From assembly GCA_944390285.1 (NCBI GenBank), contig CALXPN010000002.1, forward strand, positions 157,762-221,761: a stretch of DNA of 64,000 bases, read 5' to 3'. Positions 55,501-63,813 of the stretch are shown here, one piece after another. The notes under the pieces are model-generated. The model had not been told where the DNA came from. It did not search any database and worked only from the letters and a program-made list of their open reading frames with translations. The stretch's first letter is position 1, and each line of letters starts with the position of its first letter. This DNA comes from an uncultured Clostridia bacterium (GTDB lineage Bacteria > Bacillota > Clostridia > TANB77 > CAG-508). The translations under genes and the position numbers were made by a program.

Positions 55501-57090
55501 AATTCTACTATAAGCATCTGTTATAGATTTTTTATTTGTTCCTATTGTTTCAAAAGCACCATTTGTATCTCCAGCAGCTGTTGCTAAACTTCCTTCTTCT
55601 CTTCCTTTTAACCATTTTGTATATTCAGCTACCATTTGAGCTTCCCAATTTGCTTTTTGTGTTTCCATATTATAAATTGGTTCAATATCATTTAAATAAT
55701 TATGAGAAACATTTAATTTAGATTTTAATCCAATAAAATATTCTATTCCTGATAAATCTCTTATTTGTTTATTATTTAATATTAATGATGTAATATCATT
55801 TGTTAAAACTGCATCATAAATAACAAATGTTTTTGCATCATCATATGCTTGAATATATAATGTTCTATTTGAATCTTCTCCAACAAAAGCTATTTTATAT
55901 CCAGCTTTACTTGAAATATTTCCTTCATCATCTTCTTCTGATATTGTTATTTCTTCTATAATTGTATTTACAACATCTCCTATATCTGATCCATCATATT
56001 CATATAAAGTTTTTGTTTCTGGATTGTATGCATATTGTTCTTTCCCTGTCTCTATATTTTTTAATATTCTATAATCTCCATCTACTTTATATGTAAATTC
56101 TTCATATACAATATTTCCATTTGGATCAATTGCATATGGATAACTTGGTAAATCTGAATTTATAGTTTGTCCTGCTGTTAATTGTTCTTTTATCGCATTA
56201 TATAAATTTGTATCCATTGTTGTAATTGCTTCAGAAGATTTATCATGAACAACATAGTATAATTTAAACTCACTTCCATTTAAAATATTTTCAGCTGCTT
56301 TATTTGGATTTTTTTCACTCGCTGCTTCTGTTGCATCATCATAAATGTGAATAATTACTTCTAATAATCCATAATATCCTTTACCTGATTCACTACAAAT
56401 ATTTACTTCTATTGTATGAGTTTCTGAATTAACATACATTGGAATTCCATCAGCATCTAAAAATGGTGCTGTAGAATAATATGTTTCAGGAACACTATTA
56501 GTTGATTTCCAACAAGATTTAATGTACCCTGCAAGTTCAAGTATTGGTGGTAATTCAAATGTTGCGGTTTCAGCATCATCTGATCCTTCCTCAGAATCTA
56601 CATAAACACTTTCTACTATACTAACACTTTGATTACTTAATATAATTGTACCTTGAGATTGTAATCTAGATATTAATTCTCTTATTTCGCTTACATCTTC
56701 TAATCTATTTGTAGATAAATCTAAGTAAGTTAAAGGCAAACTATTTAATACTCCTAAATTACTATCTTTTGTTAAATTGTTACCAGATAACTCTAAATGT
56801 GTTAAATTTGAAAAAGCATCTAAACCTGTTAAATCTGAAATTGAACTATCATTTAAATTCAATTCAGTAATAGAAGCTTTTGCATCACTACTTAAAATTA
56901 TTGTATGTGTAACATCATTCTTTGAATAAAGTATACCTTGTTTGCTAAGGCTAGACTTTACTGCTTTGTATAAGCTACTGTTTAGTTGAATCTCTTCTCC
57001 CTCTACTGCATTTACCACAAAACTTGGCATAATGCAATTCAATAGCATAATCGTAATCAATGCAATTGAGATTAACATTTTCCTTTTCAT
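52594..57090 (-). CDS. Large secreted LRR protein with C-terminal dockerin
   Basis: Protein of 1498 residues with a signal peptide (about 5-28). Leucine-rich repeats lie at about 70-140 (LTHLELSGNNLTK, LTYLDLSTNRLED), 440-470 and 940-1045 (LKNLSLAYNYISDITPL, LKSLNLSNNLI). A large helical region sits between them (about 475-900), unusual for internalin-like proteins. An Ig-like BIG domain follows (about 1165-1250), then an Asp/Pro tandem repeat (about 1260-1345) and a short beta module. The dockerin (about 1430-1490) has two 12-residue calcium loops, DINGDGYANSLD and DINNDGVVNVTD. No anchor is present, so the dockerin is the likely attachment device. A GGGAGG site precedes the ATG. Confidence 0.9.
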   Translation of the reverse strand: MKRKMLISIALITIMLLNCIMPSFVVNAVEGEEIQLNSSLYKAVKSSLSKQGILYSKNDVTHTIILSSDAKASITELNLNDSSISDLTGLDAFSNLTHLELSGNNLTKDSNLGVLNSLPLTYLDLSTNRLEDVSEIRELISRLQSQGTIILSNQSVSIVESVYVDSEEGSDDAETATFELPPILELAGYIKSCWKSTNSVPETYYSTAPFLDADGIPMYVNSETHTIEVNICSESGKGYYGLLEVIIHIYDDATEAASEKNPNKAAENILNGSEFKLYYVVHDKSSEAITTMDTNLYNAIKEQLTAGQTINSDLPSYPYAIDPNGNIVYEEFTYKVDGDYRILKNIETGKEQYAYNPETKTLYEYDGSDIGDVVNTIIEEITISEEDDEGNISSKAGYKIAFVGEDSNRTLYIQAYDDAKTFVIYDAVLTNDITSLILNNKQIRDLSGIEYFIGLKSKLNVSHNYLNDIEPIYNMETQKANWEAQMVAEYTKWLKGREEGSLATAAGDTNGAFETIGTNKKSITDAYSRILNILAEAADVDTTKENYQSDLESKASSINAILDDIYGKTDDEGNYKPGYWDLIQGYTANGEEFDGAIDEINNSINEIYYYLQILYLEYVDEYKLTTLLSPELNYMNYEEYQAYDQAIHESAESAKALLNSEISFLKTLETQNGLSDLDKLLFTKEFGVVFDTTKTKTPLADYFDELLQKNNFSRTETVDIINRIREIALYSEMANYCLIKRMNVDTASGYCYEEEYLERKISDFDIEDIDTPLEEAVLSAIKENKSYSSLYDTYKSYVNRYATYTNEDSDEIIVNACKGEYIPLDKMLVEYTAYTQDELITNALNAAKSDTASQANIEYVLGKLGQRADQIINTVDLYEVINDDYLGEKDVRFLYNQMITLANKLLNGDVERYVTLARLKDLDISYNAELENIERIAELTSLYNLDASYCYIADVSNVDWASMTKLKNLSLAYNYISDITPLTNLPNLKSLNLSNNLIAGKLDIPEEQYQKLFKNMLEFNLSGNQITDIESLLVYLDYISGGDYANYLAREDTINIDLSKQNIELRVYDPIYLSDYPTTIDVELPKIFTQLLAIDTERTAFGETSQNGRIESEGTYVTLNTRTTGDKMGKVVVLAMSGNGEEVETCIGEGTTATIYYTVKDRTVNSVRIYPSDNLEAENGDTIQFMATVEGEDLNDKTVTWEVEDNSSENTTISPEGLLTIGEDEESDSILVIARSNFKPSVLDMVEVKLPSNPGISDDDNTVDPGNTVDPDENVIDPGNTVDPDENVIDPDENVVDPDENVVDPDENVVDPDENVVDPGENVVDPGENVVDPGDNTVDPDDPTGSVVDPDDLGYDKENTYLTNVAAKTPIKDFESIFLNGLEYTVEVTKDNREITSGYMTTGMEVKLVDTNGNTAVDENGDEIAYHVVVKGDINGDGYANSLDTVLIKAHRNEVQVLEGYEFEAADINNDGVVNVTDAKLLLYHRAEVTGYDLNFKK
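53056..53310 (-). repeat. Tandem 21-bp repeats encoding an Asp/Pro-rich spacer
   Basis: About a dozen copies of a 21-base unit encode V(V/I)DP(D/G)EN. The leftmost and central copies are nearly identical, and the rightmost carry an alternating shorter NTVDPG unit. It spaces the Ig-like domain from the dockerin module. Near-identity of units implies recent expansion and likely length variation between strains. Confidence 0.9.
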
Positions 57091-57123
57091 AATAAATCCT
57101 CCCTGAATATTTTCATTAGCAAT

Positions 57124-57151
57124 ATCATAGCATTTTAAAAATTTTTTTCAA
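57124..57151 (-). promoter_or_regulatory. Promoter of the LRR-dockerin gene
   Basis: Reading leftward, TTGAAA (57151-57146) and TATGAT (57129-57124) with a 16-base spacer, 34 bases before the ATG. Confidence 0.5.
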
Positions 57152-57300
57152 TAGTATTTTTTTTCAAAACTTCCAAATGATGTTAAAACCCTTTACGGAT
57201 TTGAACTTTAACTCTTTTTATTCTATTTTATTAAGTTTTTATTACTTTTTTTGCCAAATTTTATACTTTTCTTACGAAATAAGGATATTGGCGGCTTATT
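57152..57300 (-). promoter_or_regulatory. Upstream region of the LRR-dockerin gene
   Basis: It holds a hairpin built on TCCGTAAAGG (about 57184-57205, ten-bp stem with one mismatch, GTAAA loop); the same block occurs upstream of locus A. A GAAATAAG/CTTATTTC inverted repeat lies at 57285-57302. These are candidate regulator sites or leader structures. No gene is present. Confidence 0.4.
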
Positions 57301-57309
57301 TCATATAAA

Positions 57310-57336
57310 AAATTCCTATATAATATATAGGAATTT
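57310..57336 (-). terminator. Terminator of the tatD operon
   Basis: A perfect 11-bp stem (57310-57320 with 57326-57336) with a T-run leftward, 15 bases past the tatD stop. Confidence 0.85.
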
Positions 57337-57350
57337 ATAATACATAAAAT

Positions 57351-58115
57351 TTAATTTATATTATATATTTTGTTTGCATTTTTAAATGTTATTTCTGCAA
57401 TTTCTTCTAAAGATTTATTTTTAATATCTGCTATTCTTTGTGCAACATATATAACATTTCTTGGATCATTTCTCCTGCCTCTAACTGGTTCTGGTGACAA
57501 ATATGGTGAATCTGTTTCAATTAAGATTTTATCATCTGGCACTAAAGAAACAGCTTCTTCAGATTTTGCATTCTTGAACGTTATATTCCCACTAAAAGAT
57601 ATGTAAAATCCTAATTTTAAACCCTCTTTTATAAGTTCTTTATTTAAAGGACAGCAATGAAATATTCCTTTCTTCTTTACTGGATATTTTTTTAAAATTT
57701 CTAATGTATCCATAACAGCTTCTCTTGTATGTATTATTATAGGTTTTTCAATTTTATTTGCTATTTCTATTTGTTTTATAAAAGCCTCTTTTTGTTTTTC
57801 TTTATTTTCTTTATTCCAATAATAATCTAAACCTATTTCTCCAATTGCTACAACTTTATTTTTTACTCCTAAATTTTCAACTTTCTTTAGATCTTCTTCT
57901 GTAAAATTTTCTATATCATTTGGAGAAATCCCTACACTTGCAAAAATATATGGAACTGAATTTGCTATTTTAATTGCAAGTTCACTTTGTTTTATATTAT
58001 AGCCTACACAAACAGTTCTAGTTACTTTTTCTTTATATATTAATTTTATAATTTCATTTCTATCATTTTCAAATTTTTCATCATTAAAATGAGAATGTGA
58101 ATCAAAAAATTGCAT
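57351..58115 (-). CDS. tatD: TatD family hydrolase
   Basis: Metal-dependent 3'-5' exonuclease of the amidohydrolase fold, 254 residues. The start is the ATG at 58115 (MQFFDSHSHF), with AAGGAAAA upstream; the longer frame to 58139 overlaps the previous gene. The metal motifs are DSHSH (about 4-8), GEIGLDYYW (about 90), IIHTREA and ETDSPYLSPEP near the end. Likely acts in DNA repair or turnover. Last gene of the operon that starts at the WG-repeat gene. Confidence 0.93.
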   Translation of the reverse strand: MQFFDSHSHFNDEKFENDRNEIIKLIYKEKVTRTVCVGYNIKQSELAIKIANSVPYIFASVGISPNDIENFTEEDLKKVENLGVKNKVVAIGEIGLDYYWNKENKEKQKEAFIKQIEIANKIEKPIIIHTREAVMDTLEILKKYPVKKKGIFHCCPLNKELIKEGLKLGFYISFSGNITFKNAKSEEAVSLVPDDKILIETDSPYLSPEPVRGRRNDPRNVIYVAQRIADIKNKSLEEIAEITFKNANKIYNIN

Positions 58116-58128
58116 TTTATTTTCCTTT

Positions 58129-58736
58129 CTAATCTTCATAGTTTTTAGATATCAAATCATATATTTCTATTAATTCTTTTAAAAGCAATTCATCTGAATA
58201 ATTTAAATTTAATGTTCTATAAAAAGACTTTAAAATAAAAGCTTCATCTGCTGTTAAATATTCTTTTGCACTTTCTACTAATTTCTATCTTCTTCTGAAA
58301 GTGATTCTTTAAAAAGTCTTATTTCAGTTAATGCAGATATGACTGCACGTCTTGATGAAACTAATTTATTGCTTGTATACTTAATAGTATTTCCTTTTAA
58401 TTCAACTCGTTTTTTCTTTTTTTCTTCTTCTCTATGTATTTTATCATATGTTACTCTTAATGCATTTGGATTTTTTAAAAGATAATTACATATATTCAAT
58501 CTCAATGTATCATTACCAATTGATGGTATGAGAGCTAAATCATAACTATACTTTTCAGACAATTCAAAAAAAGCTAAAAAAGCTTCTGAATTAGAAGCAT
58601 CTGGATATTGTTCAAAATATCTTTTTACTAATTTAAAAAATGGTTGTGAAGACATTTCTGAATAACCTATATTTTTTAAAATATTTTTTGAATATTTATT
58701 TTGAGACCTTGCTAAAATATTATCAAAATTATACAT
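58129..58736 (-). pseudogene. Hypothetical gene interrupted by a frameshift near its end
   Basis: The intact frame 58736-58278 encodes 152 residues, rich in helices, with a basic EEEKKKKR stretch and no membrane segment. It stops at SEEDRN, but another frame continues without a stop to 58129 and encodes LVESAKEYLTADEAFILKSF through to SKNYED. This region has no start codon or ribosome site of its own. One extra A near 58281-58285 would join them as EEDKKLVESAKEYL. The full product would be about 202 residues. Family unknown. A GAGGAG site precedes the ATG. Either a recent lesion or an assembly error. Confidence 0.7.
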
Positions 58737-58769
58737 AATTTCTCCTCATAATTTATATTTTATTATAGA

Positions 58770-59147
58770 TTATTCATCTTTAGTTTGAAATATAGCTATA
58801 ACATTTGCTATTGCATAAGTTTTGCAATGTGAAAGGCTAACTTCTAAACTTTTTAAATTATTTATTTCAAAATTCAATTTTATAACTGGTTTTCCGTTTT
58901 TTTCATTAATAACTTCAAAATCATTCCAATAATATTTAAAATTTATATATTCACTTAATGCTTTATAAGTTGCTTCTTTTGCTGCAAATCTCACTGCATA
59001 ACTTTGATATTTGGAATTTTTCCTTTTTTCACAATATTCTATTTCTTTTTTGGTAAAAATTCTTTTTAAAAATTTGTCTCCATATTTTTCAATATTTTGT
59101 TTTATTCTATTTATTTCAATTATATCTGTTCCATTAGTTATTTTCAT
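58770..59147 (-). CDS. acpS: Holo-[acyl-carrier-protein] synthase
   Basis: Transfers phosphopantetheine from CoA to apo-ACP, which is essential for fatty-acid synthesis; 125 residues, the normal length. Motifs are NGTDIIEINRI (metal Asp), RFAAKEATYKAL, GKPVIKL and VSLSHCKTYAIANVIA. The usual second residue pair GID reads GTD, a mild change. No Shine-Dalgarno is visible; the start lies 11 bases after the preceding stop, so re-initiation is likely. Confidence 0.95.
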   Translation of the reverse strand: MKITNGTDIIEINRIKQNIEKYGDKFLKRIFTKKEIEYCEKRKNSKYQSYAVRFAAKEATYKALSEYINFKYYWNDFEVINEKNGKPVIKLNFEINNLKSLEVSLSHCKTYAIANVIAIFQTKDE

Positions 59148-59158
59148 TTAAAATTTGT

Positions 59159-60421
59159 TCAGGATAGCCAGTACATTAAGAATATAATATTTATTGTATT
59201 AAATATTAGTGAAAAAATTAATAATATAACTATTATAGAATAATATGTATTATTTTTTTCAATATTTAATTCCTTATATATAACTTCATACTTATTTTGA
59301 ATTTCACTATATAATTCTTCTAATTCTAAAGTTTTAATTAATGTTTTATAATACAATGCACCAGTATCGTCTAAAGTTACCTCCTTATTCCATAATTTTC
59401 TAGTAAATTGTGTAAAGCTATCTCTCATTTTTACAATTACATCATATTGCCTAAATTCGGCATTAAGCTTCATTAAAAATATTTTTTTATATAATGCTAA
59501 AATATATAAATAAAAATATTGATTTTCATACTCATATGGTAATTTCGTATAATTATAAGTATCTATACCAGAACATATTACATTTGAACTCATATTTGAA
59601 AGTGTAGTTTTAATATATTTAAATTTTTCAATAATATGTAAATTGTGTTCTATATTTGCTTTATTAAAATCTGAATTATAATTACTTGGAAGAACATTTG
59701 CATATCTTAAAAAATCATTTTCGATATTCGCAAAACTTGCTTTTTCACTCCAATTACTTGTTTCTACACATACATATGAATATGTATAAAACTGTGAATT
59801 AATTACATTTTCTCCACTACTAGTATTTTTACTTTTAGTATTTATTCCTGTAACCTGATTTATAAATTCAGAAATATCTTTTATATCATTAAAAGTATCT
59901 GTTTGAATATTTATGTTTTCATAATCTTTTAATGAAGCAAACTCAGAATTTATATCTTTAAATCTATAATTAAAATCCAATAAATCAGTAAATTTATTTG
60001 TGTTTTCTAAGTGTGTTTTCATTGTAAAAAAACATATTCCGGTTCTAAAACATATTAATTCTATTCCTTCTATTTTGAAAAAAATTCCATTTTCTGTTCC
60101 AACTTTTCCCTGGATATCTTCTGCAAAATCATATGTAAAATATTGAACAGGATCTTTAAGTATTTTTCTTTTCTTTTCTTCTATTTTTAAATCATTAAAA
60201 TCTTTTAATGCTTCTCCTCTTAATTCAAAAGTTGGAAAAAGATGTGATCTTACATTTGGTAAGAAAAAATTATATATATCTAAATCTTTTTCTTTTTCAA
60301 ATATTTTATAAGAACATCTTTTGTCTTTTAATAATTTCATTATGTATTTATCATACCTTGTTTCATCTATAATATACGGATGTATAAAATATGTATATTG
60401 ATACTTTGTCATTAGTTCCAC
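59159..60421 (-). CDS. Hypothetical tail-anchored membrane protein (420 aa)
   Basis: The GTG start at 60421 has AGGTAGG 8 bases upstream; the ATG three codons in is an alternative. A large soluble part (about 1-385) is followed by one long hydrophobic segment (about 393-418) at the very end. The soluble part begins with mixed alpha/beta (YFIHPYIIDETRYDKYIMKLLKD), contains an acidic helix-rich centre and ends in coiled coil (about 350-385, YSEIQNKYEVIYKELNIEKN). The layout, an alpha/beta domain then long helices then C-terminal membrane segment, recalls CorA-like proteins, but no GMN motif is present and I do not recognise the family. Located between a WG-repeat gene and acpS. Confidence 0.7.
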   Translation of the reverse strand: MELMTKYQYTYFIHPYIIDETRYDKYIMKLLKDKRCSYKIFEKEKDLDIYNFFLPNVRSHLFPTFELRGEALKDFNDLKIEEKKRKILKDPVQYFTYDFAEDIQGKVGTENGIFFKIEGIELICFRTGICFFTMKTHLENTNKFTDLLDFNYRFKDINSEFASLKDYENINIQTDTFNDIKDISEFINQVTGINTKSKNTSSGENVINSQFYTYSYVCVETSNWSEKASFANIENDFLRYANVLPSNYNSDFNKANIEHNLHIIEKFKYIKTTLSNMSSNVICSGIDTYNYTKLPYEYENQYFYLYILALYKKIFLMKLNAEFRQYDVIVKMRDSFTQFTRKLWNKEVTLDDTGALYYKTLIKTLELEELYSEIQNKYEVIYKELNIEKNNTYYSIIVILLIFSLIFNTINIIFLMYWLS

Positions 60422-60445
60422 AATTATTACCTACCTTTTCATATG

Positions 60446-61972
60446 TTACTTCGTATATACATTTATACTCAGATCATTAAATCTATTCCATTCTCCTATA
60501 AAATCTATATACAAATAATTATCAAGATTTCTACTAGGTTCTACAATATTAGTTCCATCTGAACCCAACACTCCCCATAAACCTTCTTTATTTACAGCAC
60601 AGAATCCAAATTCATTTTGCTCTTTAGCATCATCATATATGCAATCTACAATTCTTTCACCATTTTTATTTTCATAACCATATTTTCCATTTTCTTTTAC
60701 TAAGAATAATGTATTTGTAGCCAATATTTCTTTATTAGATTTTTCCTCAAATTTAAAATTATAAAATTTATAGTCTTCTCCTTCTCTTACTCTCAAATAT
60801 CCATCTTCTACATTTAATTCCGAAATTATAATATTACTTAAAACAGTATTGAAATTTGTATCTATTATATCTGTTGTATAATCTGATTTATCTGCTTCAA
60901 AAAAATCTGCTTCTTTTATATAAGATATATTTTCATAATTAAAGTCTATTTTAGTAACATTATCTTTCCCAATTATTCCGTATTTTCCATCTCTTTGAGC
61001 TATAAAGTTTCCTGAATTTGCAAATTTTATATTTTGATATTCTGCTGGTATCACTTCATTTCCTGTTTTGTCCAAAATTCCATATAAACCATTTCTTATA
61101 ATTATAAAATTATCTGACTCTATTCCTTCTATACTATCGAATCCTGAATTAAATATTGTTTCTTCTGAAGAATTTATTACTTTTGTTTCTCCATTTTCTA
61201 CTACTACATAGTATTTATTATCTGTTATTCTTTTTATATCATCATATTTTTCATCTAATATTTTTGTTTTATCTACTCCTATTAATCCAAGTTTATTTTG
61301 ATCATTTCTAACTATATAACCATTTTCATATGTATTTGAAATAGAAGATATTTCCAAATAATTTGGATCTATTATTATTCTTCCAGTACTTGAGTTTACT
61401 AATCCTTTTTTTCCATCTTTTTCAATTATAATACTTTTTTCTATTCCTGGTAATGCATAAATATTATCATATTCTGCTCGAATTAATTCTTTTCCTGAAA
61501 AATCAATTAATCCATACTTTCCATCTTTCGTATATTTTAAAACATTATCTTCATACCAGATTGTAGAATCATCTGTATTTTGTAAAGGTTCAACATTTTC
61601 ATATTGTGTCAATATATCATTTCCTTGAGAATCTATAACCTTTGTTTTATATGTTTCATTATCATAATTTACATCATATGTACAAATAAAAATATCTTCA
61701 TTTTTATTTGGTATTAAAATCATCTCATCATAACTTAAATTAATTACAATATTTCCTTTATTATCTATTACTCCCCATTTACCATTCTCATATGCACTCA
61801 TATATGTAGTAAGAGAAGAAACATCTTGACTTTTAGTACTTGAGCCTGTTAATAAATTCTTTAATGAAATTATAACTAATATAATAATTATAATTACTAC
61901 TATAGTTGCAAAAACCTTTTTTTTATTTAGTTTTGGTGAATCATCATATCTTCTTCCTCTACGTCTGCTCAT
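60446..61972 (-). CDS. WG-repeat (KWG) membrane-anchored protein
   Basis: Protein of 508 residues. The start is the ATG at 61972 with GGAGG 5 bases upstream. The basic N-terminus (MSRRRGRRYDD) precedes one membrane helix (about 22-40). The extracellular part has about eight WG repeats, each like GKWGVIDNKGNIVINLSYDE, GKYGLIDFSGKELIRAEYDN or GLYGILDKTGNEVIPAEYQN, likely forming a beta-propeller-like scaffold. Ligand unknown. First gene of a probable operon with the 420-residue protein, acpS, the frameshifted gene and tatD. Confidence 0.88.
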   Translation of the reverse strand: MSRRRGRRYDDSPKLNKKKVFATIVVIIIIILVIISLKNLLTGSSTKSQDVSSLTTYMSAYENGKWGVIDNKGNIVINLSYDEMILIPNKNEDIFICTYDVNYDNETYKTKVIDSQGNDILTQYENVEPLQNTDDSTIWYEDNVLKYTKDGKYGLIDFSGKELIRAEYDNIYALPGIEKSIIIEKDGKKGLVNSSTGRIIIDPNYLEISSISNTYENGYIVRNDQNKLGLIGVDKTKILDEKYDDIKRITDNKYYVVVENGETKVINSSEETIFNSGFDSIEGIESDNFIIIRNGLYGILDKTGNEVIPAEYQNIKFANSGNFIAQRDGKYGIIGKDNVTKIDFNYENISYIKEADFFEADKSDYTTDIIDTNFNTVLSNIIISELNVEDGYLRVREGEDYKFYNFKFEEKSNKEILATNTLFLVKENGKYGYENKNGERIVDCIYDDAKEQNEFGFCAVNKEGLWGVLGSDGTNIVEPSRNLDNYLYIDFIGEWNRFNDLSINVYTK

Positions 61973-62062
61973 TAATACCTCCACAACATACAAATTCTTA
62001 TAATATCACATATTTAATATAACATTTTAGGAGAAAAAAAACAATACTTTAGCTAATATAAT

Positions 62063-62095
62063 AAAAAAATTCCAATTCAAAATTGGAATTTTTTT
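62063..62095. terminator. Bidirectional terminator after rsmI
   Basis: A perfect 15-bp stem (62063-62077 with 62081-62095) with AAAAAAA/TTTTTTT ends, 20 bases beyond the rsmI stop. Confidence 0.9.
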
Positions 62096-62114
62096 ATTAT
62101 ATATTTATTTTAAA

Positions 62115-62948
62115 TTATAATTTTAGAAAATATTGATATATTTCATTTTTATTTACATTTCTATCTTTCGCAATTTTTTTTATAATCTCTTTTTTAGTAA
62201 TACCTTGACTTTTATAAAATTCATAATGTTCTTCTAAAGTTTTAGAATTTAAATTAGAAATTTCTTTATCTTTTTCAGATTCAGTACTTCCTTCTATTAA
62301 AATAACAAATTCTCCTTTTATTTCATCTATTTTATTTAAAATTTCTGATACCTTTCCTCTTATAAATTCTTCATGAATTTTAGTTAGTTCTCTTGCAAGT
62401 ACTAAATTTCTGTCTCCCAAAATTTCTAAAATCATTTCTAAAGTATTTTTCAATTTATGAGGTGCCTCATACAATATAATTGTTCTTGTTTCATTTTTAA
62501 TTTCCTCTAATTTTTCTTTTTTATCTTTTTTTAAGGAAGATAAAAATCCTATAAAAATAAACTCTTTTGTGCTCATTCCAGAAGCAATTAATGCATTTAC
62601 TAATGCACAAGCCCCTGGAATCGGAATCACTTTTATATTATTATTAACAGCTTCTCTTACTATTTCTTCTCCAGGATCTGATATTCCTGGTGTTCCAGCA
62701 TCAGAAACTAATGCTATATTTTTATTATCTAGTAATTTTTCAATTAATACTTTACTTTTACTTTTTTCTGTTTGTTTATAATAACTTATAAGAGGTTTTG
62801 AAATATTAAAATGGTTTAATAATTTTAGTGTATGCCTTGTGTCTTCAGCTGCTATAAAATCTACTTCTTTTAATATTTTTAAAGCTCTTAATGTTATATC
62901 TTCTAGATTTCCTATTGGAGTTGCAACTAAATATAAATTTCCAGCCAT
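62115..62948 (-). CDS. rsmI: 16S rRNA (cytidine-1402 2'-O)-methyltransferase RsmI
   Basis: SAM-dependent tetrapyrrole-methylase-fold enzyme, 277 residues. The motifs are LYLVATPIGNLEDITLRA, AEDTRHTLKLL, LVSDAGTPGISDPG and PIPGACALVNALIASG. It modifies the decoding-centre cytidine together with RsmH. It follows the TrmN6-like gene by 60 bases, as in other Firmicutes. Confidence 0.96.
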   Translation of the reverse strand: MAGNLYLVATPIGNLEDITLRALKILKEVDFIAAEDTRHTLKLLNHFNISKPLISYYKQTEKSKSKVLIEKLLDNKNIALVSDAGTPGISDPGEEIVREAVNNNIKVIPIPGACALVNALIASGMSTKEFIFIGFLSSLKKDKKEKLEEIKNETRTIILYEAPHKLKNTLEMILEILGDRNLVLARELTKIHEEFIRGKVSEILNKIDEIKGEFVILIEGSTESEKDKEISNLNSKTLEEHYEFYKSQGITKKEIIKKIAKDRNVNKNEIYQYFLKL

Positions 62949-63008
62949 TTTATTCCTTTATCCTTCTAATATTTTACATATTTATTTTAACATTTATCAC
63001 ATTAAATT

Positions 63009-63752
63009 TCAAACTTTTCCATAAATATTCAAAATCTCATCAGTGTATTCTCCATTTTCTTTATATATTATTAATGGTTTATCTATCTTTAAAAATTCTT
63101 TCGCATTTTTTTTAGATTTTATTAATATTAATGTAGGAGGCTCATTTATTTTTGAATGAACAAATCTGATATTTTTTGGTTCTAATTTATATTTTCTAAG
63201 TGTACACATAATATCTACAATTCTTTCTGCCCTATGTATCATATAAAATTCACCTAGTGATTTTAACAGTTTACTTGCATTTTGAACAATATCATCTAAA
63301 GTGCATTCTACTTCATGTCTTGATATTAATTGTCTTTTATCAACACTTTTTAAACCTGTATTATTTTTCTTATATGGTGGATTCGTAATAACTACATCAA
63401 AAATATTTTTTTCTAATATATTACATACATTTTTTACATTTATATTTAATATTTCTATTTTATTTTGAAGTTCATTTAAAGAAACACTTCTTTTAGCCAT
63501 ATCCGCAACTTCTTTTTGAATTTCTATGCCATATATTTTTTTCAAATTAGTTTTTTTACATAATAATAAAGATATAATTCCTGTTCCTGTTCCTATATCA
63601 ACAGCAATTGCATCTTTTTTTATATTTTTAGCATAATCAGCTAAAAGAACAGCATCTATACCAAAACAAAATCCTTTTTCATTTTGAATTATTTTTAATC
63701 CTTTATATTCTAAATCATCTATTCTTTCATCTTTTCTCAAAAAATCTTGCAA
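63009..63752 (-). CDS. TrmN6/YfiC-like SAM-dependent methyltransferase
   Basis: Protein of 247 residues. The Rossmann methyltransferase motif I is VDIGTGTGIISLLL (about 49-62) and the catalytic NPPY is at about 123, typical of N6-adenine methyltransferases acting on tRNA1(Val) A37. The N-terminal IIQNEKGFCFGIDAVLLADY stretch is diagnostic of the YabB/TrmN6 group. The substrate is inferred from the family. Pairs with rsmI. Confidence 0.9.
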   Translation of the reverse strand: MQDFLRKDERIDDLEYKGLKIIQNEKGFCFGIDAVLLADYAKNIKKDAIAVDIGTGTGIISLLLCKKTNLKKIYGIEIQKEVADMAKRSVSLNELQNKIEILNINVKNVCNILEKNIFDVVITNPPYKKNNTGLKSVDKRQLISRHEVECTLDDIVQNASKLLKSLGEFYMIHRAERIVDIMCTLRKYKLEPKNIRFVHSKINEPPTLILIKSKKNAKEFLKIDKPLIIYKENGEYTDEILNIYGKV

Positions 63753-63813
63753 TTTTTATCTCCTTATTTTTTTGTATATTTTACCACTTTTTATTATATT
63801 TATCAAATGTAGC

